A stretch of DNA of 64,000 bases from Methylobacterium nodulans ORS 2060 (GCF_000022085.1 NC_011894.1:2259501-2323500); one strand, 5' to 3'. Counted from the stretch's first letter, positions 37,289 through 46,903 are shown. Program-made: numbers and translations. The notes: generated from the sequence alone by a model not told the origin.

Positions 37289-38176
37289 TCAGGCGTCGTC
37301 GAGGCGCCGGCCGAGCCGTCCCGCGAGATCCTGAATGTACTGGAAGGCGGTGCGGCCCGAGCGCGAACCCCTTGTCGTCGCCCATTCCAGCGCCTCGGCC
37401 CGCAGCTGCGCCGGCTCCAGTTCCAGGCCGTAGCGGGTGACATAGGCGTCGATCATCGCCAGATACTCGTCCTGCGAGCACTTGTGGAAGCCGAGCCAGA
37501 GGCCGAAGCGGTCGGAGAGCGAGACCTTCTCCTCCACGGCCTCGCCGGGGTTGATCGCCGTCGAGCGCTCGTTCTCAACCATCTCGCGGGCGAGGAGGTG
37601 GCGCCGGTTGGAGGTGGCGTAGAACAGCACGTTCTCCGGCCGCCCCTCGATGCCGCCGTCGAGCGCGGCCTTCAGAGACTTGTACGAGGTGTCCTGTCCG
37701 TCGAAGGAGAGGTCGTCGCAGAACACGACGAAGCGGTGCGGATCGGGCCGCAGCAGGCCCATCAGCTCCGGCAGCCCCTCGATGTCCTCGCGATGGATCT
37801 CCACCAGCTTGAGCGGGCGGGTTCCCCCGCTGCGGCGGGCATTGATCTCGGCATGGACCGCCTTCACGAGCGACGACTTCCCCATGCCCCGGGCGCCCCA
37901 GAGCAGGGCGTTGTTGGCGGGCAGCCCCCGGGCGAAGCGGTCGGTGTTGTCGAACAGGGTGTCGCGCATGCGGTCGATGCCGCGCAAAAGGCCCATCTCC
38001 ACGCGGTTCACCTTCGCCACCGGCTGAAGGCGCCGCTCGGAGAGCCACACGAAGGCGTCCGCCACCGTGAAGTCCGGCGCGGCCGGGGGTTCGGGGGCGG
38101 CGCGCTCCAGGGCGTCGGCGATCCGGCTCAGGAGGGGGAGAAGGGAGGCGAGGGTCGGGTCGGCGAAAGCAGTCAT
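37289..38176 (-). CDS. DUF815-family AAA ATPase
   Basis: The 295-residue protein belongs to the DUF815 group of AAA-like ATPases. The P-loop is in LWGARGMGKSSLVKAVH (about residues 93-109), the Walker B region is FVVFCDDLSFD, and the sensor segment is VLFYATSNRRHLL. A conserved pattern HKCSQDEYLAMIDAY follows. The biological role of the family is not established. It is encoded alone, convergent to tatC and divergent from yajC with a gap of about 250 bp. Confidence 0.9.
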   Translation of the reverse strand: MTAFADPTLASLLPLLSRIADALERAAPEPPAAPDFTVADAFVWLSERRLQPVAKVNRVEMGLLRGIDRMRDTLFDNTDRFARGLPANNALLWGARGMGKSSLVKAVHAEINARRSGGTRPLKLVEIHREDIEGLPELMGLLRPDPHRFVVFCDDLSFDGQDTSYKSLKAALDGGIEGRPENVLFYATSNRRHLLAREMVENERSTAINPGEAVEEKVSLSDRFGLWLGFHKCSQDEYLAMIDAYVTRYGLELEPAQLRAEALEWATTRGSRSGRTAFQYIQDLAGRLGRRLDDA

Positions 38177-38423
38177 GCGGGCGAGCTAGCAGAAGCCTTC
38201 CGCGGGCAGAAGCCCTGAGAAGGCGGGGGGATCGTGCCCGGCCATCATGCATCCCGCGCCGCCGCGCGACGTCCCGCAGGCGGCGCGCCGGCCGGTGGCC
38301 AAACCGTCGCGGCCCGCCACCGGCGTTGCTTTCGGGTCGCCCCTGGCTATAGTCCGCCCGCTTTTGCAAGGCCGCCGGATGCCCGCGCGGCCCGTTTTCG
38401 TCTTGAACCGGGAGACCTCCAGA

Positions 38424-38759
38424 GTGATCACGCCCGCCTTCGCGCAGGGAACGGGGGCCGCGGCCAGCGGCACGGATATCATCTTGCAGGTGGTCCCCTT
38501 CGTCCTCATCTTCGTGATCATGTACTTCCTGATCCTGCGCCCGCAGCAGCGGCGGGCGCGCGAGCATCAGGACATGGTCAAGAATGTCCGCCGGGGCGAC
38601 ACCATCGTCACCACCGGGGGCATCGTCGGGCGCGTCGCGAGGGTGACCGACGATGCGAGCGAAATCGAGGTCGAGATCGCCGAGGGCGTGCGCGTCAAGG
38701 TGGTCCGCACCATGATCGCCGAGGTGCGCGCCAAGGGCGAGCCGGTCAAGGCGGCCTGA
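38424..38759 (+). CDS. yajC: Preprotein translocase subunit YajC
   Basis: YajC is the small accessory membrane protein of the SecDF complex. The GTG start gives VITPAFAQG, the standard N-terminus of rhizobial YajC, followed by a membrane helix (VVPFVLIFVIMYFLILRPQQ) and the RRAREHQDMVKNVRRGDTIV segment. A GGGAGA motif lies nine bases upstream. An ATG 45 bases earlier would add a non-family extension. It is followed by secD after 43 bp. Confidence 0.93.
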   Translation: MITPAFAQGTGAAASGTDIILQVVPFVLIFVIMYFLILRPQQRRAREHQDMVKNVRRGDTIVTTGGIVGRVARVTDDASEIEVEIAEGVRVKVVRTMIAEVRAKGEPVKAA

Positions 38760-38802
38760 CACCGGGCCAGCGACGGCCAAACGCACGGGTAGGATCGCGC
38801 CG

Positions 38803-40407
38803 ATGCTCCGTTTCTCCACCTCGAAGATCGTCGGGACGCTGGCGGTGATCATCGTCGGGCTCGCCCTCGCGATCCCGAGCTTCTTCTCGCCCGAGCAGCG
38901 CAAGGCCTTCGTGGCCTCGGCGCCCTCCTGGCTGACCGCAATCGTGCCGACCCGCGCGATCGTGCTCGGCCTCGACCTGCAGGGCGGCTCGCAGATCGTG
39001 CTGGAGGTCGACCGGCCCGATCTGCAGCGCACCATGGCGCAGCAGCTGCGCGACGACGTGCGCCGGGCGCTCCGCGAGGAGGGCGTCCAGGCCGATGGCG
39101 GCATTCAGCTCACGCCCCGCGGCGTGCAGCTGCGCATCGGCGACGCGGCGAATCGCGCCAAGGCCATGCCGAAGCTCCAGGCCCTGTCGCAGCCGGTCGC
39201 CGACGCGGTGCTCGGCCAGACCGGCGCCCGCACGCTCGAGCTGCGTGAGGAGCCGAACGGCTCCATCCAGCTCGCCTTCACGGAGGCCGGGATCAATGCC
39301 CGCATCCGCCGCGCCGTCTCGCAGGCGATCGAGGTGGTGCGCCGCCGCGTCGACCTCGGCGGCACAACGGAACCCTCGATCCAGCAGCAGGGGGCGGACC
39401 GTATCCTCGTCCAGGTGCCGGGCCTGCAGGATCCGCAGCGCCTGGAGGAGCAGCTCGGCAAGACCGCCAAGCTCGAATTCCGCATGCTCGCCGACAGCCC
39501 GGCGGGCGACGTCGACATGCTGCCCTCCCGCGATGCCGGCGGCCAGAAGGTGCCGGTGGAGCGCCGCGTGATGGCGGACGGCGCCGACCTCACCGACGCG
39601 CAGCCGGGCTTCGACCAGAAGACCAACGAGCCGATCGTCAACTTCAAGTTCAACCTGCGCGGCGCCCAGCGCTTCGGCCAGGCGACGAGCGAGAATGTCG
39701 GCCGGCCGATGGCGATCGTCCTCGACAACGAGGTGGTCTCCGCGCCGCGCATCCTGCAGCCGATCACCGGCGGCCAGGGCCAGATCTCCGGCCGCTTCAC
39801 GGTCCAGCAGGCCAACGACCTCTCGGTGCTGCTGCGGGCGGGCGCGCTGCCGGCCAAGCTCAACATCATCGAGCGCCGGACCGTCGGCCCGGGCCTCGGC
39901 CGCGACTCGATCGAGGCCGGCAAGCACGCCACCCTGGCGGCGACGCTCCTCGTCGTCACCATGATGTTCGCCTGCTACGGCGTGTTCGGCCTCTTCGCCA
40001 ACATCGCCCTCCTGGTCCATGTCGGGCTCATTCTCGGCCTGATGTCGGTGCTGGAGGCGACGATGACGCTGCCCGGCATCGCCGGCATCGTGCTCACCAT
40101 CGGCACGGCGGTCGACTCGAACGTGCTCATCTACGAGCGCGTGCGCGAGGAGGTGAGGGCGGGCCGCTCCATCCCCTCGGCCCTGCAGGCGGGCTTCGAC
40201 CGCGCCTTCGCGACCATCGTCGATTCGAACTCGACCATGGCGATCGCCGCGATCATCCTGTTCTTCCTCGGCTCGGGTCCGGTGCGCGGCTTCGCGGTGG
40301 TGTTCATCCTCGGCATCATGACCACCGTGATCACGGCCGTCACGCTGACCCGGATGATGATCGCGGTCTGGTATCACCGCTTCCGGCCGAAGGTTCTGCC
40401 GATCTGA
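38803..40407 (+). CDS. secD: Protein translocase subunit SecD
   Basis: SecD uses the proton gradient to pull exported chains through SecYEG on the periplasmic side. The 534-residue protein has one N-terminal membrane helix, then VLGLDLQGGSQIVLEVD, a large periplasmic domain with VDLGGTTEPSIQQQGADRILVQVPG, and five C-terminal helices including GIVLTIGTAVDSNVLIYERVREE. The order yajC-secD-secF is standard. secF follows after 84 bp. Confidence 0.97.
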   Translation: MLRFSTSKIVGTLAVIIVGLALAIPSFFSPEQRKAFVASAPSWLTAIVPTRAIVLGLDLQGGSQIVLEVDRPDLQRTMAQQLRDDVRRALREEGVQADGGIQLTPRGVQLRIGDAANRAKAMPKLQALSQPVADAVLGQTGARTLELREEPNGSIQLAFTEAGINARIRRAVSQAIEVVRRRVDLGGTTEPSIQQQGADRILVQVPGLQDPQRLEEQLGKTAKLEFRMLADSPAGDVDMLPSRDAGGQKVPVERRVMADGADLTDAQPGFDQKTNEPIVNFKFNLRGAQRFGQATSENVGRPMAIVLDNEVVSAPRILQPITGGQGQISGRFTVQQANDLSVLLRAGALPAKLNIIERRTVGPGLGRDSIEAGKHATLAATLLVVTMMFACYGVFGLFANIALLVHVGLILGLMSVLEATMTLPGIAGIVLTIGTAVDSNVLIYERVREEVRAGRSIPSALQAGFDRAFATIVDSNSTMAIAAIILFFLGSGPVRGFAVVFILGIMTTVITAVTLTRMMIAVWYHRFRPKVLPI

Positions 40408-40491
40408 TCCCGACCACGCGCCGCCGCCCGGGCGGCGCCCGCCGGGGCGGCCGCGCCGTCCCGCCCGATGCCGAATTCCGCGAGACCCGCG

Positions 40492-41442
40492 ATGCGCCTC
40501 CTCCGCCTCTGGCCCGACGAATCCCATTTCGACTTCATGCGCTTCCGGCGCTTCAGCTTCCCGTTCTCGGCGCTGATGTCGGTGGGCACGCTGGTGCTGT
40601 TCCTGATGATCGGCCTGAACTTCGGCATCGACTTCAAGGGCGGCACCCTGATCGAGCTGCGGCCGAAGTCCGGGCAGTCCGATGTCGCCGCCGTGCGCCA
40701 CACCGCCAACGGCTTCGGCTTCGGCGAGACCGAGGTGCAGGAATTCGGCAACCAGGGCTCGATCTCGATCCGCTTCCCCCTCCAGGCCGGCGGCGAGACC
40801 GGCCAGACCCTGGTGATGCAGAAGGCGCACGCGGCCTTCGACAAGGACTACGTCTTCGACCGCGTCGAGACCGTCGGCCCGCGCGTCTCGGGCGAGCTCG
40901 TCCAGTCCGGCACGATCGGCGTCGTGCTCTCGGTGGTGGCGGTGCTGCTCTATCTCTGGTTCCGGTTCGAGCGGGAACTTGCCCTCGGCGCCATTGTCGG
41001 CACGCTGCACGACATCGTGCTCACGGTCGGCGTCTTCGTCATCTCGCGTATCGAGTTCAACATGACCTCGATTGCCGCCATCCTCACCATCGTCGGCTAT
41101 TCGCTGAACGAGACAGTGGTGGTGTTCGATCGCACGCGCGAGCTGATGCGGCGCTACAAGACCATGCCGACCGAGCAGCTCCTCAACCTCTCGATCAACA
41201 CCACCATGTCGCGCACGGTGATGACCGCCACCTCGACCGCGCTGTCGCTCATGGCCCTGGTCCTGTTCGGCGGCGAGGCGATCAAGGGCTTCTCGGTGGT
41301 GATGCTGATCGGCGTGCTGATCTGTACCTACTCGGCGATCTTCGTCTCCTCGCCCTTCCTGATCTATATCGGCCTGCAGGCGGGAGGCGGTCTGCGGGCG
41401 ACGGGCCGTGAATCGACCGCGCTGCCCCAGGCGGCCGAATGA
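40492..41442 (+). CDS. secF: Protein translocase subunit SecF
   Basis: SecF partners SecD. The 316-residue protein has the rhizobial N-terminus MRLLRLWPDESHFDFMRFRR, a membrane helix, the motif FGIDFKGGTLIELR, a periplasmic domain and the C-terminal bundle with VGYSLNETVVVFDRTREL. An ATG at 40468 would add eight residues (MPNSARPA) and is less likely. The stop overlaps the next gene by ATGA. Confidence 0.95.
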   Translation: MRLLRLWPDESHFDFMRFRRFSFPFSALMSVGTLVLFLMIGLNFGIDFKGGTLIELRPKSGQSDVAAVRHTANGFGFGETEVQEFGNQGSISIRFPLQAGGETGQTLVMQKAHAAFDKDYVFDRVETVGPRVSGELVQSGTIGVVLSVVAVLLYLWFRFERELALGAIVGTLHDIVLTVGVFVISRIEFNMTSIAAILTIVGYSLNETVVVFDRTRELMRRYKTMPTEQLLNLSINTTMSRTVMTATSTALSLMALVLFGGEAIKGFSVVMLIGVLICTYSAIFVSSPFLIYIGLQAGGGLRATGRESTALPQAAE

Positions 41443-41828
41443 GCGGGGGCGGCCGCCACTACGAAGGCTTCGTTCCCGGGCGCCACCTGATCGACGCCTA
41501 TGGGAGCGGGGGCTTCCGCTTCGCCGAGATGTCGCATCGCGGCTCGATTCTGGCGCTGCCCTCCGGCATCCACGCCTGGGACGTCACCGAGCCCGCCGGG
41601 ATCGATGCGGCGAGCCTCGCGCCCGTCTTCGCCGCCGCGGCCGAGGTGGATCTCCTGCTGATCGGGACCGGCCCCGAGCTCGTCTTCCTGCCCGACGCCC
41701 TCCGCCAGCGCCTCAAGGCGGCGGGGATCGGCCTCGATGTCATGCAGACGGGCGCGGCGGCCCGGACCTACAACATCCTGGCGGCTGAGAACCGCAAGGT
41801 CGCGGCGGCGCTCATCGCGGTGGCATGA
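41439..41828 (+). CDS. Mth938-domain protein, NDUFAF3-like
   Basis: This 129-residue protein is of the Mth938/DUF498 fold. Its signatures are IDAYGSGGFRFAEMSHRGSILALPSGIHAWDV and LLIGTGPEL, ending with TYNILAAENRKVAAALIAV. The mitochondrial homologue NDUFAF3 is a complex I assembly factor, so the bacterial protein may assist NADH dehydrogenase assembly. The start overlaps the secF stop by ATGA, and the next gene encodes an NDUFAF6-like protein, which fits a shared role. Confidence 0.9.
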   Translation: MSGGGRHYEGFVPGRHLIDAYGSGGFRFAEMSHRGSILALPSGIHAWDVTEPAGIDAASLAPVFAAAAEVDLLLIGTGPELVFLPDALRQRLKAAGIGLDVMQTGAAARTYNILAAENRKVAAALIAVA

Positions 41829-41838
41829 TGAGGACGGC

Positions 41839-42708
41839 ATGAGCGCCGAGACGGCCGGCCGCGGCCTCGATTGGGCCTATGCGCATTGCGAGGCGCTGGT
41901 GCGGGACGGGGATCCGGACCGCTACTTCGCCACCCTGTTCGCGCCGCCGGCCAAGCGCCCGCACCTGTTCGCGCTCCACGCCTTCAGCCTGGAGGTCGCC
42001 CGGGTGCGCGACGCCGTGTCGAGCCCGATGCCGGGCGAGCTGCGGCTGCAATGGTGGCGCGATGCGCTCCAGGGCGAGGCGCGCGGCGACGTCCGCGCCC
42101 ATCCGGTGGCCGCCGCGCTCGACGACACGCTCGTGCGGCACCGGCTGCCCCGCCAGCCCCTCGTGGCGCTGGTGGATGCCCGCGTCTTCGACCTCTACGA
42201 CGACCCGATGCCCTCGACCGGCGACCTCGAAGGCTATTGCGGGGAGACCGCCTCCAGCCTGATCCGCCTCGGCGGCCTCGTCCTGGCCGATGGCGGCGAG
42301 CCGGGTGGCGCCGCGGCGGCCGGCCATGCGGGCGTGGCCTACGCGGTGACAGGCCTGCTGCGGGCGCTGCCCTGGCACGCGCGGCGGGGACAGGTCTACC
42401 TGCCGGGCGACATCCTCGTCCGGCACGGCGTCACCCGTGAGGACATCGTCTCGGGGCGCGGCGGCCCGGGGCTCAAGGGCGCCTGCGCGGATCTGCGGGC
42501 GCTCGCCCGCCGGCACCTCGACGCCTATGCGGGCGCCCGCGCCGCCATCGCGGCTGCGGCGGGACCGGCCTTCCTGCCGGTGGCTCTCGTCGCACCCTAT
42601 CTGCGCGCCATGGAGCGGGCGGATTACGACCCGTTGCGGACGGTGGTGGAGATCCCGCGCTGGCGCCGCGTCCTGCGGCTCTGGCGCGCATCGCGGGACT
42701 TTCGCTGA
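41839..42708 (+). CDS. Squalene/phytoene-synthase-family protein, NDUFAF6-like
   Basis: This 289-residue protein has the trans-isoprenyl diphosphate synthase fold: CEALVRDGDPDRYFATLFAP, then FALHAFSLEVARVRDAV, LRLQWWRDAL and the second conserved region around YCGETASSLIRL. The prenyl-synthase aspartate motifs DxxxD are not well kept, as in NDUFAF6, the human complex I assembly factor of this fold. A carotenoid or hopanoid role is therefore less likely than an assembly role. GAGG precedes the ATG, ten bases after the NDUFAF3-like gene. Confidence 0.85.
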   Translation: MSAETAGRGLDWAYAHCEALVRDGDPDRYFATLFAPPAKRPHLFALHAFSLEVARVRDAVSSPMPGELRLQWWRDALQGEARGDVRAHPVAAALDDTLVRHRLPRQPLVALVDARVFDLYDDPMPSTGDLEGYCGETASSLIRLGGLVLADGGEPGGAAAAGHAGVAYAVTGLLRALPWHARRGQVYLPGDILVRHGVTREDIVSGRGGPGLKGACADLRALARRHLDAYAGARAAIAAAAGPAFLPVALVAPYLRAMERADYDPLRTVVEIPRWRRVLRLWRASRDFR

Positions 42709-42763
42709 GCCGTCGGGCTCCGCCCGAACCCGCCGGGGCCCTCGGCCTTCCGGCGGGCCTCTA

Positions 42764-44185
42764 TCATTCGGCGGCAGCGGGCAGGGCCGGCTCGCCGAGC
42801 CAGGCGGCAAGGTCGGCGCGGGCACGGTCGGTCAGCGCCCGCTTCTTGGCCTGCGCCTTCTCGGTTCCGCGCAGCCGCCTGCCGTCCGGGGCTTTGGGTG
42901 CCCGCTCAAGAGGCGGGAAGAGGCCGAAATTCACGTTCATCGGCTGGAACGAGCGCGGCGCGCCGGCCTCCTCAGCGCAGACGTGCCCGCCCGTGATATG
43001 GGCGATCAAGGCGCCGAGCGCGGTGGTCGGGGGCAGGGGAGCCAACGTCCGGCCGAGCCGCTCGGCCGCTGCGTAGCGGCCCGCCATCAGCCCCACCGCG
43101 GCGCTCTCGACATAGCCCTCGCAGCCGGTGATCTGGCCCGCGAAGCGCAGGCGCGGATCAGCCTTGAGCCGCAGCGTGGCATCGAGCAGGCGCGGCGAAT
43201 CGAGATAGGTGTTGCGGTGCAGGCCCCCGAGCCGTGCGAACTCGGCCTTCTCCAGGCCCGGGATGGTGCGGAAGATCCTGACCTGCTCCGCGTGGCGCAG
43301 CTTCGTCTGGAAACCCACCATGTTGTAGAGCGTGCCGAGCGCATTGTCCTGGCGCAGCTGCACGATCGCGTAAGCCTTGACCGTGGGATTGTGCGGGTTG
43401 GTCAGGCCGAAGGGCTTCATCGGCCCGTGCCGCAGGGTCTCCGGGCCGCGCTCCGCCATCACCTCGATCGGCAGGCAACCGTCGAAATAGGGGGTCGAGG
43501 CCTCCCATTCCTTGAACGAGGTGGTCTCGCCCGCCGTCAGCGCCGCCACGAAGGCCGCGTATTGCTCCTGGTCGAGCGGGCAGTTGATGTAGTCGGCTCC
43601 GGTTCCGCCCGGCCCCGCCTTGTCGTAGCGCGACTGGAACCACGCCACGCCCATGTCGATCGAATCGCGGTGCACGATCGGCGCGATCGCGTCGAAGAAG
43701 GCGAGCGAGTCGGCGCCGGTCAGCCCGCGGATGCCCTCCGCCAGGCCCGGCGCGGTGAGCGGCCCGGTCGCGACGATCACGCTGTCCCAGGAGGCGGGCG
43801 GAAGCCCGTCGATCTCCTCGCGGGCGATGGTGACCTGGGGATGCGTTTCGAGCGCCGCCGTCACCGCCCGGGAAAAGCCCTCCCGGTCGACCGCGAGCGC
43901 TCCGCCCGCCGGGACCTGATGCGCATCGCCGGAGCGCATGATGAGCGAGCCGAGGCGGCGCATCTCCTGGTGCAGCAGGCCGACGGCATTGAGTTCCGCG
44001 TCGTCGGACCGGAAGGAATTGGAGCAGACGAGCTCGGCGAGGCCATCCGTGCGGTGCGCCTCGGTGCCGCGCACAGGCCGCATCTCGTGCAGCACCACCG
44101 GAATGCCGGCCTCGGCGATCTGCCAGGCGGCTTCCGACCCGGCGAGGCCGCCGCCGATGATGTGGATGGGAGAGGTTCCGGACAT
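42764..44185 (-). CDS. trmFO: tRNA uracil-54 C5-methyltransferase, folate/FAD-dependent (TrmFO)
   Basis: TrmFO makes ribothymidine at position 54 of tRNA with methylene-tetrahydrofolate and FAD. The 473-residue protein starts with the dinucleotide-binding motif [21 protein letters not shown] and has [53 protein letters not shown] and [23 protein letters not shown], all characteristic of the family. The start at MSGTSPIH is preferred over a longer Arg-rich extension. It is convergent with the NDUFAF6-like gene. Confidence 0.96.
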   Translation of the reverse strand: MSGTSPIHIIGGGLAGSEAAWQIAEAGIPVVLHEMRPVRGTEAHRTDGLAELVCSNSFRSDDAELNAVGLLHQEMRRLGSLIMRSGDAHQVPAGGALAVDREGFSRAVTAALETHPQVTIAREEIDGLPPASWDSVIVATGPLTAPGLAEGIRGLTGADSLAFFDAIAPIVHRDSIDMGVAWFQSRYDKAGPGGTGADYINCPLDQEQYAAFVAALTAGETTSFKEWEASTPYFDGCLPIEVMAERGPETLRHGPMKPFGLTNPHNPTVKAYAIVQLRQDNALGTLYNMVGFQTKLRHAEQVRIFRTIPGLEKAEFARLGGLHRNTYLDSPRLLDATLRLKADPRLRFAGQITGCEGYVESAAVGLMAGRYAAAERLGRTLAPLPPTTALGALIAHITGGHVCAEEAGAPRSFQPMNVNFGLFPPLERAPKAPDGRRLRGTEKAQAKKRALTDRARADLAAWLGEPALPAAAE

Positions 44186-44293
44186 GCCCTGGCATATCGG
44201 ATCCGTCCACCGCGAATCAACGCGGACCGTGAAAACGCGAGCGCCCGCCGAAGGGCGGGCGCGCAAGAGCGATAGATGTCGCTGAGGCGGTGA

Positions 44294-44446
44294 CTACGCC
44301 GCGTGGGCGCGGGCGATCCCGGGGATCTCGTAGCGGCTGATGCCGAGATCGTCGAGCTCGCGGTCGCTGAGGCGCGACAGCTCGGTGACGGTCTCCCGGT
44401 AGCGGAGATAGGAGCGGATCTTGCTCAGGATGAGCGACACGAACAT
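44294..44446 (-). CDS. Small DUF1127 protein
   Basis: The 50-residue protein is too short for many gene finders but clearly belongs to DUF1127: LSRLSDRELDDLGISRYEIPGIAR is the family signature and covers the C-terminal half. In other alphaproteobacteria, small DUF1127 proteins affect phosphate and carbon metabolism and RNA turnover. The role here is open. Only about 280 bp of leader region lie upstream. Confidence 0.88.
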   Translation of the reverse strand: MFVSLILSKIRSYLRYRETVTELSRLSDRELDDLGISRYEIPGIARAHAA

Positions 44447-44728
44447 CGGAACTGACCTTCTGGCGGGCAACCCGTGCCGAGGAAGGGGGCACCGGCGCCT
44501 GTTTCTGTTGCAACGCACCATATGGTGGTGCTGGCCCGCCTGAGGAGTCGGAACTCCGTAAGCCAGATATGCACGTCTCGCATGGTCAGCGCAGGATTTT
44601 GTCAACCTTCTGTGCTGCCCGGAGATTGAGCAGGGTGATCAGCCTGGCATCAGCCATGCGTGTGTGGAGTGGCGCCCGCGGCCCGGAGCATGCTGCAGCT
44701 GCGAGAAGCCGGTGCCGCGACCGGCGGC
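44447..44728. other. Intergenic region upstream of the DUF1127 gene
   Basis: The spacer lies between two minus-strand genes. It holds a minus-strand TTGACA (44600-44605), but no good -10 is seen 16-18 bases away. The stretch is less GC-rich than its surroundings, which fits a promoter and leader. No gene or terminator with a U-run is evident. Confidence 0.35.
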
Positions 44729-45700
44729 TCAGTGGAGCCGGGGCGTCACCAGGAACCGCTCCCGATCGGCCGAGTGCACGGTGACGGAGATCGTCCGGCC
44801 GTCCCGCAGGATGGTGAGCGGCACCGCGACGCCGGCCTCGCCGAGGGACCAGACGCGCCGGAAGAAGCTCGCGAGATCGGTCACCGCCGCGTCCGCGACC
44901 TCCAGCACCGTGTCGCCCGCCCGCAGATCGGCCGCCGCCGCGGGGCCGCGGCTCGCGAGGCCCATCACCACAACGCTGCCGTCGATCTCCGTCGCGTAGA
45001 GCCCGAGCCAGGGGCGCGCCGGCCGAGCGACACGGCCCTGGGTGGTGAGATCGGCCAGGATCGGCTTCAGGAGATCGATCGGCACCATCATGTTGATCGC
45101 CCGGGCCTCGCCGCTGCCCTGCTGGAGCTGCAGCGACCCGATGCCGAGGAGATCGCCGGCGGGGCCGATCAGGCCGGCTCCGCCCCAATGCGGATGCGGC
45201 GGAGCGGTGAAGATCGCATCGTCGAGGACGTATTCCCAGTAGCCGGCGAATTCCTGCCGGGCGACGATGCGGGCGGCGACGGAGTGGGAGCGTCCCCCGG
45301 CCCCGGCCACGACCACGGAATCCCCGACTGCGACATCGCCGGACCGGCCGAGCCGCAGGGCCGGGAGATCGAGGCGGCCGAGGGCCTGCACGAGGCCGAA
45401 GCCGGTGGCGGCGTCGAATCCGACGACGTGGCCCTGGACACTGCGGCCCTCCTGGGTGGTGAGCCAGACGGTCTCGGCCTCGGTGATGAGGTAGCCGATC
45501 GTGAGGACGAGACCGTCATCATCGATCAACACACCGTTGCCGGCCCGCTCGGTGCCGAGCGCCTCGGCGGTGAAGGCCCTCTCCGGCACCCGGGACGAGA
45601 GCGAGACGACGGCGGACAGCGCACGGTCGAGGTCGTAGACGTAGTCCGCGGGCCGCGGCTGCACCGCGGCGGGAATCCTCCAATCGCCCGACGACGCCAT
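44729..45700 (-). CDS. HtrA-like protein with degenerate protease domain and PDZ domain
   Basis: The 323-residue protein aligns by eye to the S1C (DegP/HtrA) family: GNGVLIDDDGLVLTIGYLI, then VVGFDAATGFGLVQ, LPALRLGRSGDVAVGDSVVV and a PDZ domain (PWLGLYATEIDG to LVTPRLH, about residues 225-323). In active enzymes these places read TN-x-HV, D-L-A-L and GNSGGP. Here the His, Asp and Ser are all replaced (G69 or Y70, G100-F101 and G173 in HWGGAG). It also lacks a signal peptide. I infer a non-proteolytic scaffold or peptide-binding protein. GAGGAGG precedes the ATG. Confidence 0.82.
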   Translation of the reverse strand: MASSGDWRIPAAVQPRPADYVYDLDRALSAVVSLSSRVPERAFTAEALGTERAGNGVLIDDDGLVLTIGYLITEAETVWLTTQEGRSVQGHVVGFDAATGFGLVQALGRLDLPALRLGRSGDVAVGDSVVVAGAGGRSHSVAARIVARQEFAGYWEYVLDDAIFTAPPHPHWGGAGLIGPAGDLLGIGSLQLQQGSGEARAINMMVPIDLLKPILADLTTQGRVARPARPWLGLYATEIDGSVVVMGLASRGPAAAADLRAGDTVLEVADAAVTDLASFFRRVWSLGEAGVAVPLTILRDGRTISVTVHSADRERFLVTPRLH

Positions 45701-45824
45701 CCCGTGGCCTCCTCGCGTGCAGGCGGCGCGATCGGCGCCCCGCCTCGTGCGGTTATAGGTCGCCGGATCCCAAGCAACACCCGAGCCCGACGGCTTTTGC
45801 CGAGGCGGTCACGCGCAAAACGAA

Positions 45825-45849
45825 ACCGCCCGGCGCGAGGCCGGGCGGT
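45825..45849 (-). terminator. Intrinsic terminator of the beta-barrel protein gene
   Basis: On the minus strand ACCGCCCGGC is followed after five bases by its reverse complement and then a T-rich tail (TTCGTTTTG). It lies 50 bp after the stop of the barrel gene and is a classic Rho-independent terminator for it. Confidence 0.8.
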
Positions 45850-45898
45850 CGGACCGATCGGGACGAGGAGCCGGCGCCGCGGCGCCGGTCCACGCGGA

Positions 45899-46903
45899 TC
45901 AATACTTGCGGATGATCGGAGCGGGCTCGGGCGCCGGCGCCGCCGCCACCGTGTAGAGCGGCGCGATGACGCGGAACCAGCCCTCGGTGCGGTAATCCGC
46001 GCGATTCGTCACAACCGGCACACCGCCGATATTGATCGTCTGACGAGCCGAGGTCGCAACATCGCGGGCGACGTAAGCCTGCACCGAGAACTTGCCGAAG
46101 TCGTAGCCGATCAGGCCGCCGAGGGCGAAGCGGCCGCCGCCGCTCGGGCCGACCGAGCCGCAGATGGCGGGCGAAAGGCCGACGCAGCTCGGACCGAAGG
46201 CACGGAACGCGTTGTTGCGCAGGTTCGTCGTGCCATAGCCGATGGCGCCGAACTCGAAGTTGCCGAACTTCTTCGTCGCCGTCAGATCGAGGTTGAGGGC
46301 GTCCGACGGGAACCGTGCGCCATAGAAGGCCGGAATCAGACCAGGACCTTCGAAGCGGGCCGGAACGTCATAGAAGTTGTAGGTGAGGTTCGCGGTCAGG
46401 TTCCAGCCATCGCCGGTGTAGCTGATCGCCCAGCCCTGGCGGTACGTATTCGAGGCCAGCTGGTTAAGACCACCGAAACGGCCGGCATTCAGGTCGTTGA
46501 GGTACACACCCGCGAGATAGCTGACGCCAACGTTGTTGCCGAGATCCCAGGCGAAGATGCCGCCGATGAACGTGCCGACATTCGCGCTGATGTCACGGCC
46601 GCCGGTGCGGCTGAAGCTGAACAAGGTCGGCGGAGCGACCACAGCCTCGAAACGCGCGCCGAGAACCTTCCAGGGCGTCGACCAGACGAGCACCGGGATG
46701 TTCACGCCCAGATCCGCCGCGCCGGGCTGGTCGGCCCGCTGGTACGTAAAGGTGTCGATCGCATAGACACCTTCCGGCAGCGGCGCACCGACTGCCAGAC
46801 CAACCTGCTCACCCGGCACCGTCGTCGTCTGTGCGAACGCGCCGGTCGCCGTGAAGCCCAAGGACAGAGCAGCCGCCCCCGCGGCGAGCCATTGCTTGAC
46901 CAT
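45899..46903 (-). CDS. Outer-membrane transporter-like beta-barrel protein
   Basis: The 334-residue protein has a signal peptide (MVKQWLAAGAAALSLGFTATG, cut near AFA-QT). The mature part is full of amphipathic strand patterns with aromatic girdles (NLTANLTYNFYDVPARF, LTATKKFGNFEFGAIGYG). It ends with Pro/Ala residues and RKY, not the usual final phenylalanine. It matches the family annotated as 'transporter, MetA-pathway of phenol degradation' (a barrel family of mixed function). Codon use is more even than that of its neighbours, as is usual for an abundant surface protein. An intrinsic terminator follows. Confidence 0.78.
   Translation of the reverse strand: MVKQWLAAGAAALSLGFTATGAFAQTTTVPGEQVGLAVGAPLPEGVYAIDTFTYQRADQPGAADLGVNIPVLVWSTPWKVLGARFEAVVAPPTLFSFSRTGGRDISANVGTFIGGIFAWDLGNNVGVSYLAGVYLNDLNAGRFGGLNQLASNTYRQGWAISYTGDGWNLTANLTYNFYDVPARFEGPGLIPAFYGARFPSDALNLDLTATKKFGNFEFGAIGYGTTNLRNNAFRAFGPSCVGLSPAICGSVGPSGGGRFALGGLIGYDFGKFSVQAYVARDVATSARQTINIGGVPVVTNRADYRTEGWFRVIAPLYTVAAAPAPEPAPIIRKY

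Noticed and set aside
44577..44605. A TTGACA-based sigma-70 promoter for the DUF1127 gene
   Set aside because: The -35 is good, but at 16-18 bases spacing only TGCGAG-like words are found, so the promoter cannot be supported.
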